Assembly (NCBI RefSeq): GCF_036370855.1
Contig: NC_088106.1
Location: forward strand, 30,332,501-30,396,500
Source: Dromaius novaehollandiae
Lineage: Eukaryota > Chordata > Aves > Casuariiformes > Dromaiidae
Reading direction: 5' to 3'
Length of the DNA stretch: 64,000 nucleotides
The position numbers and the translations under genes were made by a program. Below the pieces are notes generated by a model, which was not told the origin of the DNA, made no database searches, and saw only the letters and a list, made by a program, of their open reading frames with translations. Positions 37,151-48,724 of this stretch are shown piece by piece. Each line of letters opens with the position of its first letter. Position 1 is the first letter of the stretch.

Positions 37151-39720
37151 GCATTTTAGTGGTGGGTAGATCAAGCGATGTAATGGAAGGACACGCAGAG
37201 GAAACGTCACTGTAAGGGCAAATCAAACAGGCCAGTGGGCACTTCCTACCTAGAACGAGCCTCTGACTTTCCCCCATCTTTCGTGGACATGCTCGGCCTC
37301 AACAGGGACACAGGGTGGGCGCAGGCACCTGGGCCTGGCAGGACAGCAGCTGCTGTGCCACCCCTACCTGAAAAAGTCATTCCTTCAAAAAGGGGGCTGG
37401 CAATGAGCTCACTGCAAAAAACAGTGGCCAGGCTGTGCTCGAGTCAGCGCTTTGCCCAAAAAAGTAGCAGGCAGCCCTTGGAGGCTCTTGGAGAGCTTTG
37501 AGAGGCACCAGGCAGGAGAGATGAGCTGGAGAGTGGTGTCAGCGTGGCATATTGGTCATGTACAAATACTCCTAGACCTGGTGCTTTTGGAACTGGCATT
37601 GCCTCTTTGAGACCTTCATATCTCAGCGCTTTCCTGAACTTCTCTGCACTTTGGTCCCTGCAAGGAATACAGCCAGTGGGGCCAGGTCATTATGACTGGC
37701 CTTTTCCTGCCTGCAGGCTTTTGCTCTGGTTTTGCTCTGACTGGCTGGAGATGGTGGTGGGGAAACAGGAAGAGGCGTGCGAAAATGCCCCCACATTCCC
37801 GCTGTCTGGGAACTTTCTTTGCCCTTCTTAATCCAGTCTGCCCAACTGCACTAAGCCCCCCATCCCTCAGAGCTGACGGTAATGCAAAATCATCCTCAGC
37901 CTGCATCCCTTAGGACAGGGCCATGAAGAGAAGTGCCCTTGGCCAATCTGATTTCCTAGCAATGCTGAGAAAGGAGGCTGAATTTAACCACAGAGGAAAG
38001 GACCAAGGCGGGGAGAAGGCAAAGGAAGGCTGGGGGTCACAGGCAGGACAGGGAGATGCACCATCCTCTGCGGGGAAGGAGTGGAAAGGGCAGGGAGCAG
38101 GGCAAGGAGCTGCAGCTGGGGTGGTGGGTTGAACTATGGGGTCCTGGCAGCGTTTAAGGGGGAAGAGGAGGAGGAAGGCTCCCTGCAACACCACCTTTGT
38201 GGATGAAGGTGGTTCCATCTCACCCATGGCTTCTTGCAGCATCCCTGTGCCCATCCATTGCCCAGCCAGGGAGCCTGTGGGGCTGGAGCTGCCCATCTCC
38301 CCAGCCCCTGCCCCACATCTCACTGGCAGCTCTATTCACGGGGGCAGGGGGGGGCTGTAGTGCTGCGGTTTGACAAGCATCACTTAACCTGCCTCTCTGC
38401 TCCGTAATAACCTCATATATCAACCGGGAGGAGACTGCAGAGCATGGCTAGAAGGGCTCTGTTTCTACATCCAATATCATTATCCCGAGTCCCCTGGCCC
38501 CTTTGCTTGATATGCAAACAGGCTGCGGGTCCCGAGGGTGCCCGGAGGAGAGTGCCCTGCACTGCGGACATTAGTTATAGCTGCGCGGGGCGGCTGTGCA
38601 CAGGCGTGCGGCTGAGGCATGGGCCCAGTCTGACATCTAGTGGCACTGGGCAAAATGGGGCACTCCAGCTGGTGGCAGACTGGTCCGACTGGGAGCCCCC
38701 AGCGAGCCCAACAGCAGCTCCTCCACCCACAGCTGGGTCTCCGCAGCCCCCCCCAGAAGTCGTTGCACTCACCTGCTCTTCCTATGTCTCAGCCTTCATT
38801 CCTTTCTTTTCACTTTCCTCCCTTCCCCTCTTTCCCTGCAACTCTCAGCAGCCCAGGGACCTCTTCCTTCCGTTCTCCTGCTGCTCTTTGAGGTATTTTG
38901 CTAGCAAGCTCCTGCCTCAGGGCAATCCAAAAAACCTTGCAACAGCACTTGGTCTAAGCCCTCAGCCCAAGACATTCCTAGAGGCCACCACTGCTTCTGT
39001 CCATGTCCATCTTCTTTTTCCCTTTTAGCTACCCAGACAGATGCAGTGCTTACCCCTGTTTTCAGTGCTTGGCTCCTCCGTCTCAGGCGTATGAGGGGCA
39101 CCCCCTCCCTTATGTGATGGCTTGCCAGGGCCCCAGCATCCCTCGTGGAGGCTGCAGCCACCTCCCCCTCGGCCTGTTTGGGACCTCTGCCTCTAACCTT
39201 CGCTTTCTCCTCTGGTCCCTCCACGCCGCCGTCCCCATTGCCCTGTGTATCATGAGAGGGACACGCTCCTTCAGGAAACCCCAGCTGCTGCCCACTGGGG
39301 TCCTCTGGGGGCCTCACTGCACATGGCTCGGACGCAAATCAGCCTGCATCAGCAACACAGCAATTCGGGACCCCCAAGAGTCACGACGGCCCCAGCAACC
39401 CATGGCCGGTGCTGAAAACTAGAGTCCTGCAGATGTGCGGTCCCGCTAGCAGCAGGAGCACGTGCTCCGGCTTTGGGTCGGCCTTTCCCCAGGGGCCAGC
39501 GGCAGGCTGGAGCCGAGGGGCGGGAGCCAGCCTGGCAGAAAGGTGACAACGGCAGGAGAGAGGATGAAGGCAGTCAGGGCTGGCAGAGGGTGTTACGCGT
39601 GGAGGTGGCTCTGCTCCGGGCCGGCTCTGCTGGGGCAAGGGGAGGAAGGATAGGGCCCCGCTGTGACCTGCGCTCAGATCGCCGTGCAGGAGTCAGCCGG
39701 GAATAAGGAGGACAGGCTGA
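37151..39720. other. Intergenic region downstream of CRYGS
   Basis: GC-rich sequence with a small CpG-containing patch around 38515-38625. Several open frames of 60-194 codons overlap on both strands and show no domain. The segment leads into the CRYGS 3' end. Confidence 0.5.
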
Positions 39721-39738
39721 ACTGGGTGATTCAATTGC

Positions 39739-39744
39739 TTTATT
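39739..39744 (-). terminator. CRYGS polyadenylation signal
   Basis: The plus-strand TTTATT is AATAAA on the minus strand, 59 bases after the CRYGS stop codon. Cleavage is expected about 10-30 bases further, near 39710-39728, giving a 3' UTR of only about 80-90 bases. Confidence 0.8.
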
Positions 39745-39802
39745 CATCGCCTCCGGTGGCGGAGCAGGGGCCAGCTCGCTCCTGGCACCGCTCCTCTCCC
39801 CT

Positions 39803-42800
39803 TCACTCGGCAATGTTGCGGAAAGACTGGACGGCAGCAGTCACGGCGCCCCACTCAACGGGCTTGCGGTACTCGCCCTTGGGCAGCAGGTACTGCCTGC
39901 CCCGGTAGTTGGGGTGCTCGTAGAAAACCCAGACGCCGTCCAGCACCCGGCAGGCATGGATTTCACGGATGTGCCACTCGTCCATGACGGAAGGGCAGTC
40001 TTCAGTGGCTTCAAACATGTGCCCGCCGAAATCCCCCTTCTCAAATACCTGAATGTGGCCCCGGCCTCCACTTGGCTAGAAACAGGGAAGAGAGACCCAC
40101 AGAGCATTTGGGGGAGGCATCAGCACGTCCCTGGCTCTGTCCATCTCCACCAGCGAAAGGGCCGGACTGGTGCCGAGCCAGGGCACAGTTGGTCTTAAAT
40201 CAGATGTAACCCCTGGCCCAAAGCACACCAGGACAGTGCTGAGAGGCTCACATCAACCCCCAAGTCACACAACGGGGAGGCAGCCAGGGTGCTTCATGTG
40301 TAAAGAGGGAATAAAAGCACCAAGCTCAAACACAGCACTTTCAGCTCAAAACAATCCCTAACACATATTATGCAGCCGAGCCTGCAAATGCTGGACTCTC
40401 CGTCCCAGGCAGACTGCCTATCCCACTCTTGGCTTTAACCCTTGAGCTGCTCAGCATGAGCATCAGAAGGGGAGAGGCACCCCCTCCACTCCCCCCTCCT
40501 CCAGGCAATGAGGAATTTAATGAGTTAGTGACCCCAGCTGGGCTGTATTACAGCCGAACGCAGCACAGGTATTTTCCACTGTGATTTCAAGCACCGAGTT
40601 GCCTGAAGGCACTGCAGCAGTTTTAATCTGCAGCTGCCTGGACAGTGTCTTCCCCCACATCCCCCCTCTGCTCGAGCCCGCTCTCGTCGCCAGCCCCAGC
40701 CAAACTCCGCGGGGTCTTTCAGATCCACGTGCTGCTGCTGCGGCTGCTCAGGGCACTTTGACCCGCACCAGGACCAAGAGGACATGCAGCCTAAGGTCTC
40801 GGCATTTCGTGCTGCTGGAGGAAGCTGTGCTGCCGTTGCATCTCCCACGTGCTCCCACTGCATCCCTTATGGCAGATTAGTGCTCTGAACTGGCTGCAAA
40901 CTCTCCCTGCCCCATGCCAATGGATTTATACCTAGCTCAGACCCAGAATAGGCTCAGAGCAGCATTAGACCCCCAGATGTAAAAACAGGGTAAGGATCAC
41001 AGCAGAACCACTTCCCAGCTGTTTCTGCTGTCCGATCCACCACCTGTAATAGCAGGCTGTGGCTGTGCTACACAACTCAGCAGCACACAGACCTCTACCA
41101 GAAAGATCCCACAGAAAAATAAAGAAAAAAACACAGCAGCATCAATGCTCAGCATCACAACCTTCCCCTCACTGATCCCATCCCCTACCAGTGGAAGAAC
41201 AGGTCCTACTAAAGGCTGCAGAAGTGCTTCCCCGTTTTGGGTTGGGAGGGGGAGCAGCACAGTTCCTTCACTGTGGTGGGAAGGCACTAACCTGTGCTCT
41301 CCTAACTGTGGGAGGCCCCAGTCTGCTCCAAGGATGCCCAAGGAGGGCTTCAGCCCTCCCCCCCACCCCTGCTCACTCCAGGCCTGCTTCTGGGGCAGTT
41401 CTCATCATGTTGATGCTGCCCCAGAGGCACTTGGTGCTACTCAGAATTGGTCCCTTCAGTCACAACAGAGTCGTGGCTTGCTACAGGCAAACAAAGTGCC
41501 TCTCATTCCTGGGATTAATACTTGGTCTTGGGCAGGCCAAATAACACCAATCCCCAAAGGCAGCTCCACTCCCTGAAGAAGTCTGATCTGGGGGGGATGA
41601 TGTCTGTTCCAGCTGAGTCAGTGGGAAAAGCAGTCAAAACGCTCTCATCTGTAGCAGAAACTTCTTCAGTGATGGAGCTGGGGAAAGGGGGAATAGTTTC
41701 TCCTTCGGGATGTTTGCAGAGAGGGAGGAACCTGCACCCCCTCTCTGCCAAAGAGCAGTAGGGACCACAACCCAACCAGTGCCCACAATAATGCCAGAGC
41801 CACACTGAAACTGTGTGGTGGGAAGATGGGGTCCAGTTGGGAAGTGGGCCACAGCAGACCACAGTGCATTGGGCTTGCGCGGACACTACCAGGGAGTGTG
41901 CTATTTGACAGGCAGCAAGTCCGAGGAGAGCTGACTCCCAGAGCTACTCCTGGGAAATCCACATCCCACTGTTACCAGCCCTGTATCTACTGTCAGAGCT
42001 GGATCAGAGAGCAGTAAACCAGGGGAGGGAGAGAGGCAAACTTCAGAGCCACCTGCCTGGACAGTCAAGTCCCTGGGGAAACATGTGGGTAAAACTGTTC
42101 TGCTCTTCCTGTGGAAACTCACCTACAAAGCAGACAAAGGGAGCTGCTCTTTCCCACTGCAAACAAGAGTGGATGAGATTTGCTTTCCCTATTCACCAAA
42201 CACCTTGCCCTTCCCAGAGCGAGATTCTCTGGAAGACAGCGGGAGCCACAGGAGGTATCGGTAGGGGTTATTGAGGTACTGCCACAGCAGAGCTTCATGT
42301 GCACCCCCATCACTGTCCTCTCCAAGGGAGCTTCCACAGGTCCCCAGGAAGAAGGGTGCTGCTCACAAGCATGCTGGAACCCCTTAATGACAGACATGTA
42401 AATTAAACTGCCCCTTGAAAACTAGCCACACTTACTATCTGGATGGTTTTGCATGAGCCAAGACGGTCATTAAGGCCCATCCAGTGGTGGTAGTCAGGAT
42501 ACTCCCCGTGAGTCAGAACGTACATGTTCCCAGCAAAGTTAGGCCTCTCATAAGCTACCCAGGTGCCCCCTTCCACCCGGATGGAGTTGCAGCGGCTCAG
42601 GTAGGTGTGAAAATCAGGGCAGTCACTGTCACATTCATAGCAACGGCCTAGGAAATTCTTGTCTTCGTAGAAGGTGACCTGCAACACAAGCAGAGGAGGG
42701 AAAGCAGAGAGGTTCCGTATCCCACTGCACTGAGAAAGGAGTAGGCATCCCACAGAGACAGCCATGAGCCCCCCCAGCACTGCTACTGGAAGAGCGTTAC

Positions 42801-45800
42801 TCCAAAGCACGTGCTCCCAACCACTCCGTAACTCCTATTACCTCAAATGTGAAGAGGAATAGAAAAAAGCCTGAGTTAATTTAGTCTCCAAATTTAGCTT
42901 TTCGGGGGATAGGACAATCTTCCCAAGCACTTTGAAGGACATTTACAGTTCTGCCCAAAGCACCAGGCTGCTTTGCTGATATTTCAGTTCATTCCAGCCT
43001 TCCGAAGAGACTACAAGACTAGTCCTTGCAGTGAGAGCAGCTGCAGTGGATTCAAATAAGTGCCGCAGGACAGGGCCCACTGTCACCAACACAAGATGTA
43101 CACTCCAGGCTTATACTTGTTTTACACAGGTAAAAAGTTAGGTTATTCTGCTACTATGTAAACTAGAGTTTAAAAGCCAAATCATAATTAGAGATAAGAA
43201 ACAATTTCAAATACTAGTAACAGAGACAAGGCCACATAGTATCTGCTGGATTTGAAGGCTACATAAAGTCCAAAGGACATCTTACATGCCATATTTAAGA
43301 ACGTACACATTTGCCGGTCCAAGGCCTCATTTATTAATGGTAAGATTTCTATCCCTGAAGTCCTCCAAACTTTGTTTTCAGAGTCTTTTTCAGAATCCAT
43401 ATTCTAGCCCATCATGGCTAGAAATATTTGAAAACAGAGCCCTCAGGAGACATCAAGAAGTCCTGAAGCCTCACAGTGGAGCAGGATCGACTGTATCCAA
43501 ACTAACCCTGGCTGCAGATTCATCAATCTGGCCCCTACACTACGCACTGCCACCAACTCCTTGCCATTCCCAGGCAGCTCTTCCAGCACTTTGCTGTCCC
43601 AACCCAAAACTCCCTTGGTAAATTCCCTTTCTTCTTTGCAGCAAGCACATAAAGTCTATTTTATTTCCTTTCTACATTGTCTAGATCAATAGCTACTAAA
43701 CCACAGCTAAGGGAGCCATAAATGGTTAACATAAATGGTTAACAGACTACATTAAACTGTTTCGTTTATACTGGCTGATCGAGTGTTTGCAGCTAGACCT
43801 TTACTGATAAGCGGGTGGTGAGGTCTCTCTTTTCACGGATCATGTTTTCTAGCCCTGCAATTGTTCTCCTTGTCCACCACTCTCTTTCTAGTCACCCCCT
43901 TAGTTTTCTGCCTCAAAAGGCAATGCCGAAAACTGAACAACACGCTCCACCTAAGCTTTTAAAGTGCCAAGAAAAGCAAAAGGAGCATTACACATATCTT
44001 ATTGATGGCACAGTTCTTTGTACATCCAAGGATGACATCTGCAGTTGGCTTGTTCTGTTTCGGTGCTTTGTTGTTGTTGCAAGTTTGTGATATGGCTGAC
44101 ACAAATTGCTGATCCATCATCACGCTTCTTTCTAAAGAGCTGCTTTACAGCCAGGCATCTGATTAAAAAGTGCTTCATTTAAGGCCATTTTTTTCCTGCC
44201 TGTTTCAAAGTGATCTTGAACGCTGGTGAACAATATATTCCTGTTGCCTGAAGTATCACCAACCCAGCCAGGCTTGGAGAGGTGATGTGCGTGTTCTTCA
44301 TTCCATCCTTGAAAGTCCTTCACAGCAGTATTGCCAAGTCCCATCCCAGGCCAGTTGTTTGTACAACTCCATTTTTAGATCCTTCCAAACAATAATTATT
44401 CATTAAGAGCTCTTCTTTGGAATAAGGATTTGACTATATCCCTTGCTTGTCTGTCACACTGCAAAGTCAGACAATGGCAAAAGCATTACTAACATGAAGT
44501 TCTGTCACACTTGCTGTTTCTTTCCTCTGCACAACTCTTGTGACTCTTTCCTAGAGGAAATTACATTGGTTGACATGAAGCAGTCTCAACAGATCACTCT
44601 CAGCTGCAACCAATCACCAGCCTATCTTTTAGTTAAACAGGAAGTTGTTTGATTACTTATTCCAGCATCTTCAAGAGCTTTACATTGACTTAATTGACAT
44701 GACAAGCTCTTTATTTGAAGCACAGACAGCATTTGACCTTTTCCAGTCTTCTAGTACAGCATCTGCCCCATATACCTGCCCATTTTTTCTGGTAGCATCT
44801 CTGGGATTGCCTCAGTCAACTCCCCCAACTGCTCTGGAGAGACTCCTTCTGGTTCCAGTGATTTAAACATCTAACCTGCAGGACTCTGTAATCGATTCTT
44901 CCCACACAGCAGTCTGACTTCTTATCCTCTGTCTCCAAAGGCGACTTAGCAACAACTAAGGCAAAGCAGACACACCAGGATTCTCAGTATCACCTGCTCA
45001 TAGCTTTACTATCCATTAAAAAAGCACAACCAACTCATTCTTTAGCTTTTTCATAGCTTGAGTATTAAGATATTTGAATACCTTTTGCTTCTAGCTAATT
45101 GTACTTCATTTGTGTGCTCTGACTTCTTGCACTGGTTTAACATTGCTGCTGTTAAAAACACTCTTATCAGTCTCAGCCTAGTAGCTAGACTCAAATCTAG
45201 GACAATCTGCTCACTATTTTTCCATCCACAGAGTTTTCCCAGAGCTAGCTGAGCAGTGTGTCGCCACCAGCCTGAGCACATATCTGGGAAGTTGGACTAA
45301 TCATGCCAGAGGATTTATGTGCTTGGTTTTGTGTTCCTTACTTTCAAGGGACTGATCTCTCATTACGAAGGAACGTGCACATGCAAAGCAGCTTGTTCTC
45401 ATGCCTTTCCCTCCTGAGACAGCTATTCCCATGTTCAGCGCAATGGAGAGTTGGTAGATCACTACCATCTTTCCTGCAAATAAATAAAGGTGGTAAAAGG
45501 TGCGCACTAAAATATCCAGCTCCTGTTTCCTCACCCTCCTCCCATTGCGGTACGGTTATCCATGGTGGTCAGCTTTTGCCAGCCATGACACTGCTGTTGG
45601 TACAGATTTTTTCCCTAGTGCTATTGCCTAAAAGAATCTGCCAACATCAGCCCAGAGGCAACATTTAGAGCCCTCCTCAGTATGCTACAGCAGTTACTTG
45701 CTGTCAGTAATCCTCTTCTTGACACCGATGGTCAAGCAAGTCACAGCATCCCAGTAACACCCTCCGCAGAGCAGCATGCAGGGATGCCCCTCTTCACGGC

Positions 45801-48458
45801 TCAGTTGTTGTTCTTCACTGGGACAGCTCATGAGTTGTCGCACTCCTCAGCCTCATCCCCTGAGCTCTGCAGCCCCTTCCGATCTGCAGTCCCACTTGTG
45901 TCTGCACATAGTGAGTGTCCGGTACAACTGAGTAGCTGATGATGAACTCTGCCCAACTTCTGTAAGACCACAGGTCTGGTCTCCCTACAGACAGTGCATC
46001 ACCCAGGCAGAGGGATGCCTCCTTCTGTCTCACAGGAGGATGATCAGTAGTGGGAAGGGGACTGTTCTCTGCCACCTCTGGTCCTGGCTCCACATGAGTT
46101 GCATTGATTTTGGTGGCTGGTATCTGACAGAATCAGCTCCTCCTGCAATGCCCTATCACAGCAACCATGCTTCATCAGTTAAGTTGGCCTTTTATTTTGT
46201 AACTGAATAGGAAGATTCATTTGATGTTCCTTCCCACCCAGACTAACACAACTGAACTTCAGTTTGGCAAAGCCATCTGGTGTTTCTTGGGGGATACCTT
46301 CCCCATAAAGCCACATAGACAAAGAAATCCGAGAACACATTAAAGGTATGGCCAAAGAACAGTGAACAACTAAAATCACGGTTCTTTGTTTTATTCTTAG
46401 AGCATTTAGAGGAAGACTTAAGGAGATGGCTCCTGCCTACCCATTCTCCACTATAGCTCTTCGTACACACACCCTGAATCCATTTCAGGTAGAAGAGATG
46501 TTCAGACTCAGCGCTTCTCAGCTTTCCTCCAATGATTCAGGCATAAACAGAGCAGACTGATGTTTTTCACCTGCAGGATAATGACAGGTGAATTACAGAT
46601 TTCAATTCCAGATTCATCAGTTTGCTTCAGCCAAATCTTGCTCAGACACAAATCGCCTTCCTTCAGCAAAGCCATCAAGCTGCTCTGCTTACAGCACTAT
46701 CCTGTTAACCGCTCACTGCCCAAACTCTGCTCTGGGGCTTACCCAGTAGATAGCAGATCTGCCAAAGTAGACCTTTCTTACACAACTGCAGAATTCTCAC
46801 TGCCTTGACCACCTCATAACAGTCACCATCTTTCTTCCCAACATCACTCCTGTTACAAGGAAACTTTTAAGTGGTAACCGCACTGCGTGGTAGTGCCCTC
46901 TGCTTTTTAAGAAAACAGCATGGGGGGCAGTGACTCCTTTTTAGGGCAGATCACTTGCTTAAGTTGTGAGAAATGCTATGTTTAATTCTCTTTGTCTTTT
47001 TCTTCTCTTCTCAAAATGTGTCAAGCAAGAGCATGGCATAAGGGACTGATGAGATTTGCATTCTCCTTGACCTAAGGTATCTTGAACATTTTGCTGCATT
47101 ACAACTCAGCATCAATAGTCAGGATGTAGCCTGCTCAGAGAGAGGATAGAGAGAGTTTTCTACAGGAAAGAGAAGCAATATATGAAGTATCTTCAAGCAG
47201 ACAGGAGAATGAGCATGGACCAGTTACATTCCCCAGCACCTTCTTTATGCAGTGGTACAGCTCTCCCACAGTCTAACAGCTACTGGATTAGAAGGAAGCA
47301 CTATGCTAGGTTCAGTTTCTAAAGACTGCTCAGAAATAGACAGGTCACCAAGATCCCAGAGGAAACATGCAGTGAAGCAGAGACTGAACCCAGATCTTCC
47401 ATAACACATGCCAGTGCCTACAAAGCCACTCTACCTCTGAGCTCTCTGCCCTCTTGGCTCTCACATTCTCCACAGGTTAAGAGGAATGTAACACAAGAAA
47501 AAAGCTAATGCAATGGAAAAACGTACACTTGTCCATAACATCTTAATAGCTGTTCAACACTTCACTGTAGAGAATGGCCACAAACCCAAAAGTTCTTCCC
47601 CTTCTTTCCTGGCCATTTACCCCTGCTCCAGGCTCAACCCTGCAATAAGGTCTGTGTGAGCAACCAGCTCAGCTCTGGTGACTTCAAGATGGCTCTGACC
47701 CTCTCCAAGCGTAGGGCCAGCAGGTATCCGGATCACAGCACTAGAGCTGGATCCCCCTCTGATGCACCTCTCTCTAGCTAAAGTTCAGCTTTGTGATCTG
47801 CTTCCTACTCCAGTTTAAACCATCTCTCACAGTTCCCCCAAATCACAAGGTCATTTCTCATCCCTCCGGGAATGCTGTCGCCTTTGGTGCTATGGTCGTA
47901 ATTCAGGAATCTGCCTGTCACAGAAGCCACAGCACACCCTTCGCTCCATAACGGAGCAGGGTGGTGGCAGCTGCTGTTGTTGGGACTCAGCTCCTCCCAG
48001 GAGAGCCTTTCACGAGACTGTATCCTGCAAATGCAGCTCGTCATGTTTGCAGCTGGCACAGGGGCTTCTGCTTTCAGTTTACAGGGCATCAATTACTGGA
48101 GCATTTTAAAATATCCCCTCACCTGTCATTGGGTTCAACTCTATCCTCTTGTAACACTACGCCTAAAGGAAACAGCCAAGATCTAGGAAAGGATTAGGGA
48201 GAGCTCAGCTTCAGCAAAACAACGCTTCATATTGATTTCAGACACCTCCTAGTGCCAACAGATTGATGAAAGGGGAAGCATTCATCAGAACCAAAGGCCT
48301 CCACAACTTTCCCCTAAAAAAAAAAAATCTGTATTCCTAACTCCTCCTACATCTCCTGTATTTATAAACAGGAGCAAACACAGTATTTCTGCTCCTTCAT
48401 TGAAAGGCTATCATGTACAGGCTGCAAATAAACTTACCTTGGGTCCGGCTTTGGACAT
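39803..48458 (-). CDS. CRYGS: Gamma-S crystallin, three exons, complete
   Basis: Structural lens protein of the beta/gamma-crystallin superfamily. Coding exons on the minus strand are 48438-48458 (residues 1-7, MSKAGPK), 42436-42678 (8-88) and 39803-40075 (89-178, stop TGA). All junctions are phase 0 with GT-AG signals, and the total of 178 aa equals human CRYGS. Four Greek-key motifs are visible, led by [25 protein letters not shown] and YEHPNYRG, two per domain. One short start exon plus one exon per domain is the standard gamma-crystallin gene layout. The start has A at -3 and lies 77 bases below a TATA box. Compared with human, residue 20 is Cys (human Arg), residue 25 is Ser (human Cys) and residue 122 is an extra Trp (human Phe). 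Gly18, mutated in a human cataract, is conserved. Identification is by recalled human protein; synteny with TBCCD1 and DNAJB11 supports it. Confidence 0.97.
43780..45260 (-). mobile_element. Ancient CR1-family LINE in CRYGS intron 1
   Basis: On the plus strand the segment follows the antisense order of a long amniote CR1. TTTGACCTTTTCCAGTCTTC (near 44734) parallels the family's CTTTTTCCAGTC-TC-GG landmark. The CTCTGGAGAGACTCCTTCTGG and TTCCAGTGATTTAAA block parallels its GGTCCTGGTGACTT region. The stretch 45000-45250 (ACTATCCATTAAAAAAGCAC, CAACTCATTCTTTAGC) parallels the next family blocks. Heavy substitution breaks all frames. It lies within the 5.8-kb first intron, in the same orientation as the gene. 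Boundaries are approximate. Confidence 0.6.
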
Positions 48459-48534
48459 TTTCCGTTCAAGCCAAACTCCCTAGTGCTGGAGGAATGTCAG
48501 AAGCTGTTACAAACAGCCAGGATTCGAGGCACCC

Positions 48535-48542
48535 TTTTTATA
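48535..48542 (-). promoter_or_regulatory. CRYGS TATA box
   Basis: Minus-strand TATAAAAA followed by GGG, 77 bases upstream of the CRYGS start codon. Transcription should begin about 30 bases downstream, near 48505-48510, giving a 5' UTR of about 50 bases, as is usual for gamma-crystallin genes. Confidence 0.8.
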
Positions 48543-48569
48543 ATGGGCTCACTTTAAACCAGACAGCCG

Positions 48570-48604
48570 CTTTGTCATGAAAATAGGATCCAAAAATTGA
48601 GTCA
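48570..48604 (-). promoter_or_regulatory. CRYGS proximal SOX-like and TRE-type sites
   Basis: Minus strand reads ACAAAG (48570-48575), a SOX core, and TGACTCA (48598-48604), the TRE core also bound by large Maf proteins when flanked by an AT-rich or GC arm. SOX1/2 and Maf factors are established activators of crystallin promoters. Here the assignment rests on motif and position (28 and 56 bases above the TATA box). Confidence 0.45.
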
Positions 48605-48650
48605 GTGATTCTGAGGCTATAGCCGGTTTCTAGAAAAGCAAACAGGATTA

Positions 48651-48688
48651 TGGAATAAAGGAAGGCTCATGGAATAAAGGAAGGCTCC
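48651..48688. repeat. 19-bp tandem duplication in CRYGS promoter
   Basis: Two adjacent 19-bp copies of TGGAATAAAGGAAGGCTC plus one base (A, then C) at 48651-48669 and 48670-48688. It lies between the proximal sites and the MARE, so it sets their spacing. Confidence 0.9.
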
Positions 48689-48711
48689 GCCGTCCTCTCT
48701 TTGTTACCATT

Positions 48712-48724
48712 TGCTGAGTCAGAA
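48712..48724. promoter_or_regulatory. MARE-like site upstream of CRYGS
   Basis: TGCTGAGTCAGAA matches 11 of 13 bases of the Maf recognition element TGCTGAGTCAGCA and lies about 170 bases above the CRYGS TATA box. L-Maf/c-Maf binding to such sites drives lens crystallin genes in birds and mammals; use of this copy is inferred. Confidence 0.55.

Noticed and set aside
38575-38660. CTCF site near CATCTAGTGGCAC
   Set aside because: The core is one base short of the consensus spacing after TAG, so it is not a convincing match.
1-39720. DGKG coding exons expected from human gene order
   Set aside because: No translation in this interval matched the EF-hand, C1 or kinase-domain segments of DGKG that I could recall.
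42403-42810. Extension of CRYGS exon 2 upstream to a Met (135-codon frame)
   Set aside because: A CAG acceptor precedes GTCACCTTC and exon 1 (MSKAGPK) with a matching phase is present 5.8 kb upstream; the extra residues are intron.
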